Shown one piece after another: positions 24,226-35,800 of a DNA stretch of 64,000 bases. The first letter of the stretch is position 1. The number at the start of each line of letters is the position of its first letter. The stretch is from Owenia fusiformis (Eukaryota > Annelida > Polychaeta > Sabellida > Oweniidae): contig CAIIXF020000011.1 of the NCBI GenBank assembly GCA_903813345.2, forward strand, positions 5,358,571-5,422,570, written 5' to 3'. The notes below the pieces were generated by a model. The model was not told the origin of the DNA, did no database searches, and saw only the letters and a program-made list of their open reading frames with translations. The position numbers were made by a program, and so were the translations under genes.

Positions 24226-27200
24226 ATGTATTGTTTCATCATAATATTCGCTCTTGCTCTGACATGCTTGAAGGCATCTAACGATTACAAGGACGAGGAT
24301 ATAAAATTAATGAGCAAAACCTTAAGTTCACTTATAATAGAGGAAAATGTCAAACTGACAAAACTGATTCAGAAACTAAAAAGGAAAGTTAAAGCGTTAT
24401 CCGATGATGTGTTGGGATTTAAAGAAGAAGTACAGAGTGTAATAGAGAATGTTCCAACAACTGAAAAAACACCAGGTAGCTTAAAGTCTAAAAATTGACA
24501 CTTCCTACTTCGTAGCACTCTTAAAAATGAATTACTTGAGTATTTCCCAAGTATTTCCCAAGTATAAAAATTACTTAAAGTTAAATACTTAGTTTTACTT
24601 CATTTTACTTAGGTTTAACTTATATTGTCATTTTGAGTTTTTTAATTGCTTAATTATGTAAATGTGTATTACAATTACTACAGTAAGTATTTCAATTTCT
24701 CTCCTTGCATTTGTAAATTCACCATAAATGAATTACTTAAAAATTACTTAAAATTATTCGTAGTTCAAGATTTTTTAAGTAATTTCTGACTTAAAATGAG
24801 TAGTACAATTTCTCAATATAAGGAAATCCAAGTAATAATTTTTAAGAGTGAGTAGCCTCCAATTTTCATGATCACAGATGTTGAAACGGAGCTTCTATTT
24901 CTAAAATACAGACTTGAAAAACGTGCTTGCCATGTAAGGGGCTTGACGAGTGCAAAAATGTTATAAATCATCACACTTCATTCTTACACTCAAAGTTGGA
25001 ACAGTATATTTTACACAGGATTCATGTATATGGTCCAAAAGAAAATGTATTTTATTTATTTTTTCTATACGCAAAAAATGTGACGCGTAACCTCGAAAGC
25101 AGCTTTTGAAATTGCAGATTGTTTTTTTATGATTTCTATAATTCTAGGTTCAATTCTTTAATTCTTCTTATTTTCCAATATCTCACCAAATTATCGCTGT
25201 CATTTGTAGCTTAGACATATTGTTATTTATGCTGAGGATAAAATTGTGATTTTTTATTATAGAAACTAATGATTAATTGGCATATTGTGTAAATTGTTCC
25301 AAAAAGCCTGAAAACAAGGGTTTCTACCCGGGGGTTTCTATAGGCAAAAATAGAATCATTCTATGGTGACAGGCTGCCCCCACCCTACATATATGAATTG
25401 TTTTAAAGTATTTCACTAGTAAAATGAATATCCCTGGGCTAAATATTGTTACCAAACCATCTACAAAAAAAACAAAAAACGTTATTATATGATGATAAAT
25501 ACAACAATAAAGTCGCGAACATATTAAGTGTTGATTCTTTCGGAAAACCCCACATAAAAGATGGATACAAAATATTGTGTTGGGCCCCATATGATAAATG
25601 AATTGTATTTCTATAAGACAGAATTGGCTCAATGTCCCAATTTACAAATCTGACATCAAGTATGATATACGTGAGCCCCGGGACGTGAGCTTGAGGTTAC
25701 TGAAACCTTTTAGTCAAGATCCTCGTAAATAGTTATAATGCTAGTAATTATCAGAGAGATAGTGTAAGACACACCGACGGAACGGCGCTTCTTTTTTAAT
25801 TTTCGACTGTTATTTTCCACATATCATGACCAGGATAGCAATTGTCATAGTATGAGTGCCACTTTAACGTATAAAAGAAACACAAAACAAGCTGCAATAT
25901 AATTAATATGGCTGAAAAAGAATTAAAACAAAAATTGTTAGATAAACGTGAAAATGTGCACAATTACTGTGTAAAACAAAAGAACATTTTAATTTGTTTA
26001 AAATGAGGTAAATTGGGTCTTCGAGCTAGAAGTTCTATCAACGACGTTTCCTTTATCAATATTTAAACTGTAAGCCAAGTTTTGAAAGGCTGGTGTGGAT
26101 AATGATTGCAATGACGTCGTCGTCTTAAAAGTTCGTCCGTCTAAAGACATGAGATGGGGTGAACAGAAGACGAAGATATGCAATCAAGGATGGTAAAGGA
26201 TACTATCTTGGTCTAGAGCAACGACAATGGCCTATCATGTACATGTACAGGCATTTGACTATAACTGAAAGATAAGGACACCATGTGGCCTTGACCGATC
26301 ACAATTTCATCGAAAGGACAGTATGCCTAAATAAATACTGTAGGGTATGGCTAAAAAGGCGATATTGTTCAAACGACATAGTTTACACCAAGATTACATG
26401 TTGAACAACTAATAAATAGTAAAGTATACGAGGGTTGATCCAAAAGTTCCGAACCGTTTGCTCTAAAAGTCTTAATACTTCATGAAAATTGTTCATATTT
26501 GGCCACAACCACCACATATATAGTAGTTTCATTTTGTGTAAAAATATGCAATAAATTTGACAAGCAACATAGGTATCTGGTTACCATAGTAACACGACAA
26601 CAGGGTATGTGGAGCAAGAGTGCGACATATTGTAGAGGTAGAAAAAAGTTGATTCTAAAAGAGTGTTACAGGGTACTAAATTTCAAATGTGTCAGTCATG
26701 AATGCCTATTAACCAATTATTTTTTCAATTTGTCCATGTTTCATTGTTAGTTCTTGATTTAATTTTGCAAAAAGTCTCTTATCCCCTTATATACATGTAC
26801 ACTTAGTATATCTGCTGACCCTTTGATCAAACCCATCTTTAAATTCAACATCACCTGTCTCAGAAAGCCACTCAGGAACAGCAAGACAGACTTCATTTAA
26901 TATTCAAAAGCATGTCTTGTCTTGGAAGTACTCCAGGTCCACTATAAAGATAAACGTCAGAGGGAGGCACATATAGTGAGAAGGATGCAAGGGTAAGCCA
27001 AGGCATGTGCATATTTTCATTGACCTTTGAGTTAGTATTGAGGTATGGAATTGCGCATTGTCAAAATCGACCTGGATTTTATGCTTTAATTTGACTACTT
27101 TTGGCGCAAGGCATTCTTCTGGTCAGTGATATCATAGTTGCCAACTGTAGCTTGTATGATATCAGATCAAACGTATAGCATTGGTCTAATGAAAGAATAA

Positions 27201-30200
27201 TTGATTAATAAGCATGACTAACAAATTTGAAATACATTTGCTACCCTATATACACCCTTCAAGTGTCAACTTTTTTCCAACTCTACAATGTGTCATTCAC
27301 GTGCTCCACATACCCTGTTGTCATGTTACTATGGTAACCAGATACTTGTTGCTTGTCAATTTAATTGTTTATTTTTACACATAATGGAACTACTATATAT
27401 GGGGTGGTTGAGGCCAAATATGAACAATATTCATAAAATATTACGATTTTTAGAGCAAGCGGTTCGGAACTTTTGGATCAACCCTCGTACTTCCTGCAAT
27501 CGCATGGTGGGCAATGCCATCACACATGGTTTTCAACCAAATTCCATGACATCCATGCTGAATGAACTTATCACACGGATCAGACCAAATAATGTTCAAC
27601 CATATAACGTGGTTCACAGCTAAATGGCATGCTGTGTATCATAATGGTATATTTCACAATTAATACGAACGGTTATTAACCAAATGACAATTTCACAAGA
27701 TATTTTCCTCGGAAAATGGCGACGATATCAATTGTAATGTTAAATAATATGACCGAATATGACCAAATTTATATTCCCAAAGCTTTCAAGACGCGCTTGT
27801 GCGAGGGGGATTGTGATCAACCTTTGGATAGAAACGCACCCTGTCAATGCAACTCTGCATGCGTCCGGTATAATGATTGCTGTTCGGACTACAACCAATG
27901 TAACAGCGCAGGAACACGTCCAACCCTCCCCAGCACACCAATATGGCCATGGCAGAGGATGCTAGAAGGAAAGACGCTAACAGAAGGAGGTTGGTATCAA
28001 ATTTTTCATTTACTGTTTCATTTTTCCATTCAGCGTTCACTATTCCACAAACACGTCTTTGCCGTGGGCAGTGCGATGCAAAGTACGACAGAAATGCACC
28101 ATGTCAATGTAATGTTCGGTGTCCGGAGTTTGAGAATTGCTGTTCCGATTATGCAAGTTTGTGTGACGTAATTCCGGTTGTACGTCCAACGCTTCCTTCT
28201 CAACCTAGGTGGCCGTGGCAAAGAATGCTTGTTGGAAAAACGCTTACCACTAGAGGTCAGTGATATTGTAGATGTAGCCAATAGAGTTCTGTCATCAGTA
28301 GGATGAGTTTACACGTACGATTCAGATATAAAAAAGAGCATCAATTTCAATAGGGTTTTTAAATTGAATTATTGAATTAAGTATTACCAATATGGTGTTA
28401 TTAAAGTGCCGTCAAAAATATACAAATTGGCATGCCTATTTACTATTACCAATGAAAGGTACTAGAACTAAATATATATAATATGCCTATTAGTATTGAC
28501 CATCAGCAATGTTACTTACTTTGAAACATTTTACCTATTTACCTTTATCAATTACTTGAATTAAAATACTAGCACAGGGTGTCCCGAAAGTATGGGACAA
28601 CCCCTCGGAAGACATAGGCCTGTAGTAAATAATTTACTAGTACTTTTGTTAATTTAGCCAGGACTGACGTTGAACTCGAAGCCCTCTCAGAATCTTTGTG
28701 GAGATCTGATGTCAATAGAGCAAGCACCAGTGATGTCCAATTTAGCACAAGTCAGGGTTCGAAGTAAGTACTAGTGCATACTATGGCAAATGTTTGGAAA
28801 GTATACATAGGACACACATTTGGCATTCATTTTTTTATATAGAAATTGTCATATCAAAAGAAAACATGAGCATGCTTTTTGAGAGTAATATATTATTTTT
28901 TGTCATCTTTTAAAATTATGACGTACGGAGAGGGACACATATACCAAACAATTAATGCTATGATATCTATCTATGGATAATTTGGATTACAAAACTAATG
29001 GAGGGGTATTAATTATTAAGTTTTACCATTTTTAGGCTGTTCAGTTACGTTAACCCTTCAGTGTTGAGCCGACCTACATTCGTTGCACTCCGGGCACTTT
29101 TGGACAACTACATAGCAGAAGTTGGAACATCAGAGCCCGTTTGCACACAGTGCAGACAAGAAGAAGATGCCTTTATTAACGCTGTTCTTGAGACGGATGT
29201 TATGAAACAGGCTTGGGATTTCCTTGTAATGTATAGTACGTGGTGTGATATTGTCGATAATGATTTACAGCCTTAAAAACGTCCTGACTTATCGTTATAG
29301 CCACAGTTTTGCGTTTGGCGTCGACATTTTTATTATATTGATTGATTTGTTCAATTACTATCCCTCAGTCTACATCGTCACACATTTGCTTCTTACTTTG
29401 ATTTTCAGTTTCGATGCTGATGAGATGAGAAGCTGTGTTCTCAAATACTGTTTCGGGGGCTTCATTGAGTTCATTGAATTTATAAGATTTGATTTCAAAA
29501 GTTTGTTAAATGTCAAAATGCAGTTTATAATTTCGGGCTGTAGTTGTATTGATGAGATCTACATGTACAAATTATCTCAAAAGTAGCAAGTGTGCACAAA
29601 ACTGATCACTTGTGAATTGTCCCTCCATCTTGTACATGATTTTACAGATCTAGCCAGTTCAAACAGAAACACATTTGTTCAACAGCTGAAGGATACCTGG
29701 TTCAAGGTGTACTCCAGGTCAAAGGGAAGGGCCATGGATAGTTCCGGTTTCGAGCATGTCTTCGTCGGTGAGATTAAAAGCAGTAAGGTTTCTGGCTTCC
29801 ACAACTGGGTGCAGTACTACCAAGAAGAAAAAGAAGGTGAAACTGAATTATTTTCCGAAAGGGAACGCTGTCAGGTGAGGTGCATTTCCCGATCACTTCA
29901 GGTCAAGTCTTGCAATTGTTAAATTGATAAAACCTTCCCAAGAATCTAAAGTTAAATCAAAGGAGCCAGTGAAGTAATGGAGTTTGGTGTGACAATTGAA
30001 ACCTCTGGTTTGACTATTTATATATAGGATGATGGATCTAACCAACTACCAATTACCGCATTATTTGTTCAAGTGCCATTTGAATTGTTACATAGTATTA
30101 TTTGTTTCAGCCAGCCCCCGTATTGACCGTGTCCCATAACTGGCAGGGAGCATTCAAAGAGATAGGCGGGTGGTAATAAAAACTTGATAATTCAATAGAA

Positions 30201-31178
30201 ACTATCCCTGCCATAGAGGAAGAACGCAAACATTGTCTCTGAAATTCCTAAAGTAAACACGGACAAAAGATAAAATAGTGTACAAATAGTGACTGCCATT
30301 GAGGGAAATAGTGCAAAATATTTTCCTCAAGGGAATATCCTGTCCACTGACATGTTCCCGAGGCTGCAGGCCGAGGGAACAAGTCAGTGGACAGGATATT
30401 CCCGAGAGGAAAATTTTTACACTATTTCCCGAAAATGTGGCAGTCACTATTTGTTTTATTATATACCTGATAAGTACTCTGTAAACAAAAACAAAATGAG
30501 AAGTCTTTTCATTTCAATATCAAATGTTCACAGGTTCTTATTGGCATTTAAAGGCATTTTACCTTTCAACTCCTATAATCTCAGATTTGGGGGAAGATAA
30601 AATGTACTATTGACTGGTCACATGACCTAACTGGTGATTAGTACAATTCATCTTCCCTGAAAGCAGGGATTTAGGACTTTCCAGGGAATGAGTTCATCTA
30701 TTCCATGTCATGTGACCATGAATAAGCCAATGAGCATCTAGAATACATTTGAGGTATATAATAATGATTTTTAATCAATTCAAGGACGTCTGTCTCGATA
30801 GACGTCCTTGATCAATTTAAACCATACACGTTGACTTTTATGCTCGACTTATGTTACGTAACGTTATGCTTGCAAGCACATTTCGAAATATTATTGCATT
30901 TTCTTTAAATCTAGATCTTCTTGTTCACAGACAACTAGGACCATTCGAGTTTACTTGACCTTTCTTTAGCTTAATGATATCATTATAAGGGTGTACTCTT
31001 TCATAGGTACATGAGGACAAGCCCAGAGTTTGAAATGGCCATCTACACAGTGTGTTTCAACATAAGGAAAAATTCTGTTTGCAATTTGTTAATGGACGGC
31101 TATAGAAGCAGCATTCAAACTTATGACTTCAATGGCGTCAGCCCTAGGACAGTCGCTACAGCATATCCAAAGTGTTAG
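24226..31178 (+). CDS. EndoU-family endoribonuclease, copy 1 (SMB-SMB-EndoU)
   Basis: Exons: 24226-24475, 27783-27989, 28034-28255, 28658-28763, 29036-29235, 29648-29874, 30111-30172, 31007-31178; all phases agree and give 481 residues. Exon 1 encodes a signal peptide ([18 protein letters not shown]) and a charged coiled coil to about residue 84. Exons 2 and 3 each encode a somatomedin B domain (LCEGDCD...DRNAPCQCN...CCSDY, then LCRGQCD...CCSDY). Exons 4-8 encode the EndoU domain, with GFEHVFVGE (His365), GFHNW (His380) and AFKEIGGW (Lys420), matching the His-His-Lys catalytic triad of the XendoU/ENDOU family. The protein ends YPKC. The family cleaves RNA at uridylates, usually needing Mn2+ (family knowledge); this member should be secreted. 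The start at 24226 is chosen because GTG precedes it. The alternative exon at 21259 gives a shorter protein without the coiled coil. Confidence 0.9.
24516..24850. mobile_element. MITE in intron 1 of EndoU copy 1
   Basis: The ends CACTCTTAAAAAT and the inverse ATTTTTAAGAGTG enclose about 335 bp rich in TACTTAA/TTAAGTA motifs. Copies 2 and 3 lack it and about 700 bp of surrounding intron. Confidence 0.7.
26429..27487. mobile_element. Mariner-like foldback element, 1059 bp
   Basis: The inverted ends CGAGGGTTGATCCAAAAGTT and AACTTTTGGATCAACCCTCG are bordered by TA (26427-26428 and 27488-27489). EndoU copies 2 and 3 keep the empty site AAGTATACTTTC (near 35187 and 42980). The arms pair for about 300 bases inward, including GGTATCTGGTTACCATAGTA. 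The 111-codon frame inside is not a transposase, so the element is non-autonomous. Confidence 0.88.
28577..28602. repeat. Fragment of a GGGTGTCCC-type mariner end
   Basis: ACAGGGTGTCCCGAAAGTAT resembles mariner-type termini. Related fragments lie at about 36290 in copy 2 and 44077 in copy 3, so it predates the duplications. No second end was found. Confidence 0.35.
30281..30815. mobile_element. Insertion with a strong hairpin in the last intron of EndoU copy 1
   Basis: Copy 3 reads AAAATAGTGATTTTTAATCA where copies 1 and 2 carry about 500 extra bases. Inside is a near-perfect foldback (30284-30452) with ends AAATAGTGACTGCCA and its inverse, and inner arms around TATCCTGTCCACTGACATGT. A small palindrome GGACGTC...GACGTCC follows near 30784-30811. 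Copy 2 has the same insertion at about 38045-38578, with its foldback at 38048-38216. Confidence 0.65.
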
Positions 31179-32844
31179 GACAATTCCAGGCATGTTTGAA
31201 CAGGCCTAGATTTGATTGGACAAGTTCAAAGACAATTTCAGACTTGCAACACGTGGATCTGTTAAATAATATGTATTCATGAAAAGAAAATGATTTCTAA
31301 TTTGACACTTGTATTTCACATGTCTTCTGTTTGATAAGTGTTTGAAGTACAAAAAAGATAATTAATCGAAGTGATATCATATTTGAATTTCATATGTAAA
31401 TATGCATTAAGAAATGTGGTTTCTATTTTTTACCTACTTTGAACTTTTTTTTTACTTTGAATTGAAAGTGTGACTACTACATGTACATGTAGGTCCCCAT
31501 AGACCCTTTGTGCACAGATTATATCTTACTGGACACATTTTAATTTGTATACCTACCAAATACAAAACGGTAATAATATGAAAATTGATCCACTAAAACT
31601 GATGAATATTCAAGTTTATTGTAACTCTCAACATAATATGTATCTTGTCGCAATAGTTGGCTTGCTATATTATGGATAAATAAATGGTATAGGTCGTATT
31701 AGTCCGGATGGTATACATGTATCATCCACCTATATCGATAATTAGCAGATAAATTTTACTTTATTTCTTAATTCATCGAGTATTTCCGATTGAATTAACG
31801 TAAACTCCAATTATATACACCTTGCTTATCTTGTTGACATGAAGATTGTGATTTATTTACCTTACAATTGTGATACTTAAAAACTTTTAAAGATTCTTTT
31901 TTACATTGAATCAATCGTGATTTAAGATTTTGGGACATTTGACTTACTATACCCGGAAACATCTGACACCAGATTACACAATCCAACCTAAAGTAATTTA
32001 TTAGAGACGATAAAGGTTTTTCTTCATATTATATATTATCGCTTGCATTTGAGCATTATCAATTGGCGTTATCAATTGATATATAGCATTCAACAATCGG
32101 TCATATAAAGGGGTTCTCATTTCTCCATCTCATTCCGACAATTATTTTAATTAAATAGAGAAATAATGAATTCAATGAAGAAATGATATGGTATTTACAC
32201 TCATTAACTCGTTTCTAAACCACAACTAATTATTCAATCTCAAAATTAGCAATTTTCCGTACTGTCTGTACGGGAGATCTCCTGTTGGGTATTTTACCAC
32301 ACTTTTGTGGTAGGGATAGGGAGTCACTCAGATACCTCATCACACTTTCTGTCATGGTAGATATCTACTGGGTATATCCGTGTGTCTGATCTGCAGCATG
32401 TGTACAGGTGTCAGAAACCCCAACTATTACATAATACTTTGTTACGTGACACATGATCCTAGCTTGAGAACGAACGTGAGTTTGAATGCTGTTGATACAT
32501 GTTTAGTTAGCAAGTGCCGCCCCAAGCCAAAGTAAATTAATGTTAAGTTTTTGTATTTAATTGCTTTAATGGTACTTATCTGCTGATCTAAATAAATCTG
32601 TTATTTAAATATTCTGGTTTTGTTATTTACAAATTTAATTGAATTATTACAAAACTGCATTTTACCAATCGAATGAAATATATATGATATATGCATTGTT
32701 AATGTGGTGTACTTAGTCTATTAATTATAGTGTTATGCAAAATTGCATTGTAAATAACAAATCGAACATCCATATAATAAATTTACTGCACTAAACATTA
32801 AGTGATTTTACCAGGGCGATGTTAAACATTTTAGCATCGCAGTG
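31179..32844. other. Spacer between EndoU copies 1 and 2
   Basis: From about 31350 the spacer aligns with intron sequence downstream of 21370, and again with the spacer after copy 2 (from about 39110), marking the tandem unit. There is no copy of the 21259 signal exon. No other gene is seen. Confidence 0.6.
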
Positions 32845-35800
32845 ATGTATGTTTACACCATAATATTCGCTCTTGCTCTGCATCTGACATGCTTGAAGGC
32901 ATCTAACGATTGCAAGGACGAGGATATAAAATTAATGAGCAAAACCTTAAGTTCACTTATAATAGAAGAAAATGTCAAACTGACAAAACTGATGCAGCAA
33001 CTTAAAAGGAAAGTTAAAGCGTTATCCGATGATGTGTTGGGATTTAAAGAAAAATTACAGAGTGTAATCAAGAATGTTCCAACAACAGAACAAACACCAG
33101 GTAGGTGTAGCTTAGACATTGTTATTTATGCTGAGAATAAAATTGTGACACTATTGAGATTTTTTATTACAGAAACTAATGATAAATTTTGGCATATTGT
33201 GTAAATTGTTCCAAAAAGCCTGAAAACTACGGTTACCCAGGTGTTTCTAGAGGCAAAATAGAACTATTCTATGATGATAGGCTGCCCCAAACCTATATAT
33301 GAAATAATATGTATATGATGAATATTATGTAATTAATCTTGGAAAATTAAAAAAAATCCGAGCAACTTTTTTCAAGGGATTTTGTTGCAGAAATTTTTTT
33401 GTTACCTTTTCTTTGTTTTAAAGTATTTCACTGGCAAAATGAATATCCCCGGGCTAAATATTGTTACCAAAATATATACAAAATCAAAAAACGTTATTAT
33501 ATGATGATAAATACAACAATAAAGTCGCGAACATATTAAGTGGTCACGCCCAGTGATCGTACAAAAATCATGGAGGGGGGATTAGGCGATTTCTGCAAGA
33601 AAACTCAACAAATTTGGAACATTTATTTTTTCAAGAGAAAATTTACAACTGAATAGCCAAATGAATAGGCGGAGTGCATGGCAAAATATGTTAGGTCATC
33701 TAGTATTTTTTTAAACTGATACCCTTCTAAGATATGAGATCTATTAAAAAAGGTGCATCATCACCAACGTGCAAAAGTCAATGTTTTTGCTATAAACCGG
33801 GCTACAATGAATAGGTATGAGGGACGTTATTATCACAATACTAATGACATTGCTCACTTTTTAAAGTTAGTTTCCATGGATTGCGTTATACAAAATGTAA
33901 TCGAAATAAATTAATTTAGGATGGAGAAAAAAAATCTGAAAAAATAATTCTTCCAAATTTGTTGAGTTTTCTTGCACAAATTGCCTAATCCCCCCTCCAT
34001 CATTTTTCTACGATCACCGGGCGTGATGGTGATTCTTTCGGAAAACTCCTCATAAAAGATGGGTACAAAATATTGTGTTGGGCCCCATATGATAAATGAA
34101 TTGTATTTCCATAAGATAGAATTGGCTCAAGGTCCCAATTTACAAATCTGACATCAAGTATGATGTACGCTGGCGCAGGGACGTGAGCTTTAGGTCACTG
34201 AAACCTTTTAGTCAAGATCGATGCTTGTAAATAGTTATAATTATCAGAGAAATGATGTAAGACACACCGACGGAACGGTGCTTCCTTTTTTAATTTTCGA
34301 CTGTTATTTTCCACATATCATGACCAAGATAGCAATTGTCATAGTTGAGTGCCACTTTAAGGTACAAAATGTGCACAATTACTGTGAAAAACAAAAGAAC
34401 ATTTTAATTTGTTTTAAATTGGGTTTTTCGAGCTAGAAGTTCTATCAACGACGTTTCCTTTAGCAACGTAGTCTAGCTACTTTGTCCAGAGCGACATTAA
34501 TGACCTACCATGTGCCTGTACAGGCATGTGACTATAACTGAAAGATAAGGACACCATGTGGCCTTGGCCAATTAATTTGATCGAAAGGACAGTATGCCTA
34601 TCACCCCAGTCACATTTGTTGTACAGCGGCCTTAAGTCGACCGCTGATCAATTAAATCAGTGTATTCCTGCGGCGAGCGTAGGAAAACTACGCTCGCCTT
34701 GCGGCCTCCGTACGGCGTATCCAGTTTTTTACAGGCCGCAGGGTCGCCGTAGAAATTATAACTCGGTAGTTATAGTATTTGTTCATTTCTGAGGTCCCCG
34801 TAGAAATCAACTTGTTCAACAAGATTGAATTATTATTTGTCAATGTTTCACGATCACTTTTCATTTGATATAACATCCTAGCGCTATGAATTACATTTAT
34901 AAATTGTCCTGATGTAAATAAAATGAAAAAAGTATTATTTATCAACAGAAATTTAAAATTCACCGTGCGGCTGCCGTGGGAAATGTGACTGCAAAAGTAT
35001 GAGAGTGCAGAAATTCTACGGCGAGCGTAGAAAAGCTACTGGCCGCAGAAATGATAGACCGCACGGCGGCCGTGGGAAATGTGACTGGGGTGTTAATAAA
35101 TACCTTACGGTATGGCTAAAAGGCGATATTGTACAAATGACACAGTTTACACCAAGATTACATGTTAAACAACTATAAATAGTAAAGTATACTTTCAATG
35201 GCATGGTGGGCAATGCCATCACATATAGTTTTCAACCAAATGCCATATATAACAGCCATGCTGTATGAACTTAATGACACGGATCCGACCAAATAATGTA
35301 TAATGTTCAACCACATTACGTGGTTCACAGCTAAATGCCATGTTGTGTATGTATCATGATGGTATATTTCACAATTAATATCAAAGTTGAATAACCAAAT
35401 GACAATTTCTCAAGAGATTAATTTTCCTCGGAAAATGGCGACGATATCAACTGTAATGATAAATATGTTTTATGACCGAATATGACCGAATTTATATTCC
35501 CAAAGCTTTCAAGACGCGCTTATGCGAGGGGGGTTGTGATCAACCTTTGGACAGAAACGCACCCTGCCAATTCAACTCTGCATGTGTCCGGAATAATGAT
35601 TGCTGCTCTGACTACAACCAATGTAGCAGCGCAGGAACACGTCCAACCCTCCCTAGTACACCAATATGGCCATTGCAGAGGATGCTAGAAGGAAATACGC
35701 TAACAGAAGGAGGTTGGTATCCAATTTCTCATTTACTGTTTCATTTTCCATTCAGCGTTCACTACTCCACAAACACGTCTTTGCCGTGGGCAGTGTGATG

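Noticed and set aside
27288-27623. 111-codon plus-strand frame
   Set aside because: It spans the right arm of the mariner-like foldback element and resembles no transposase.
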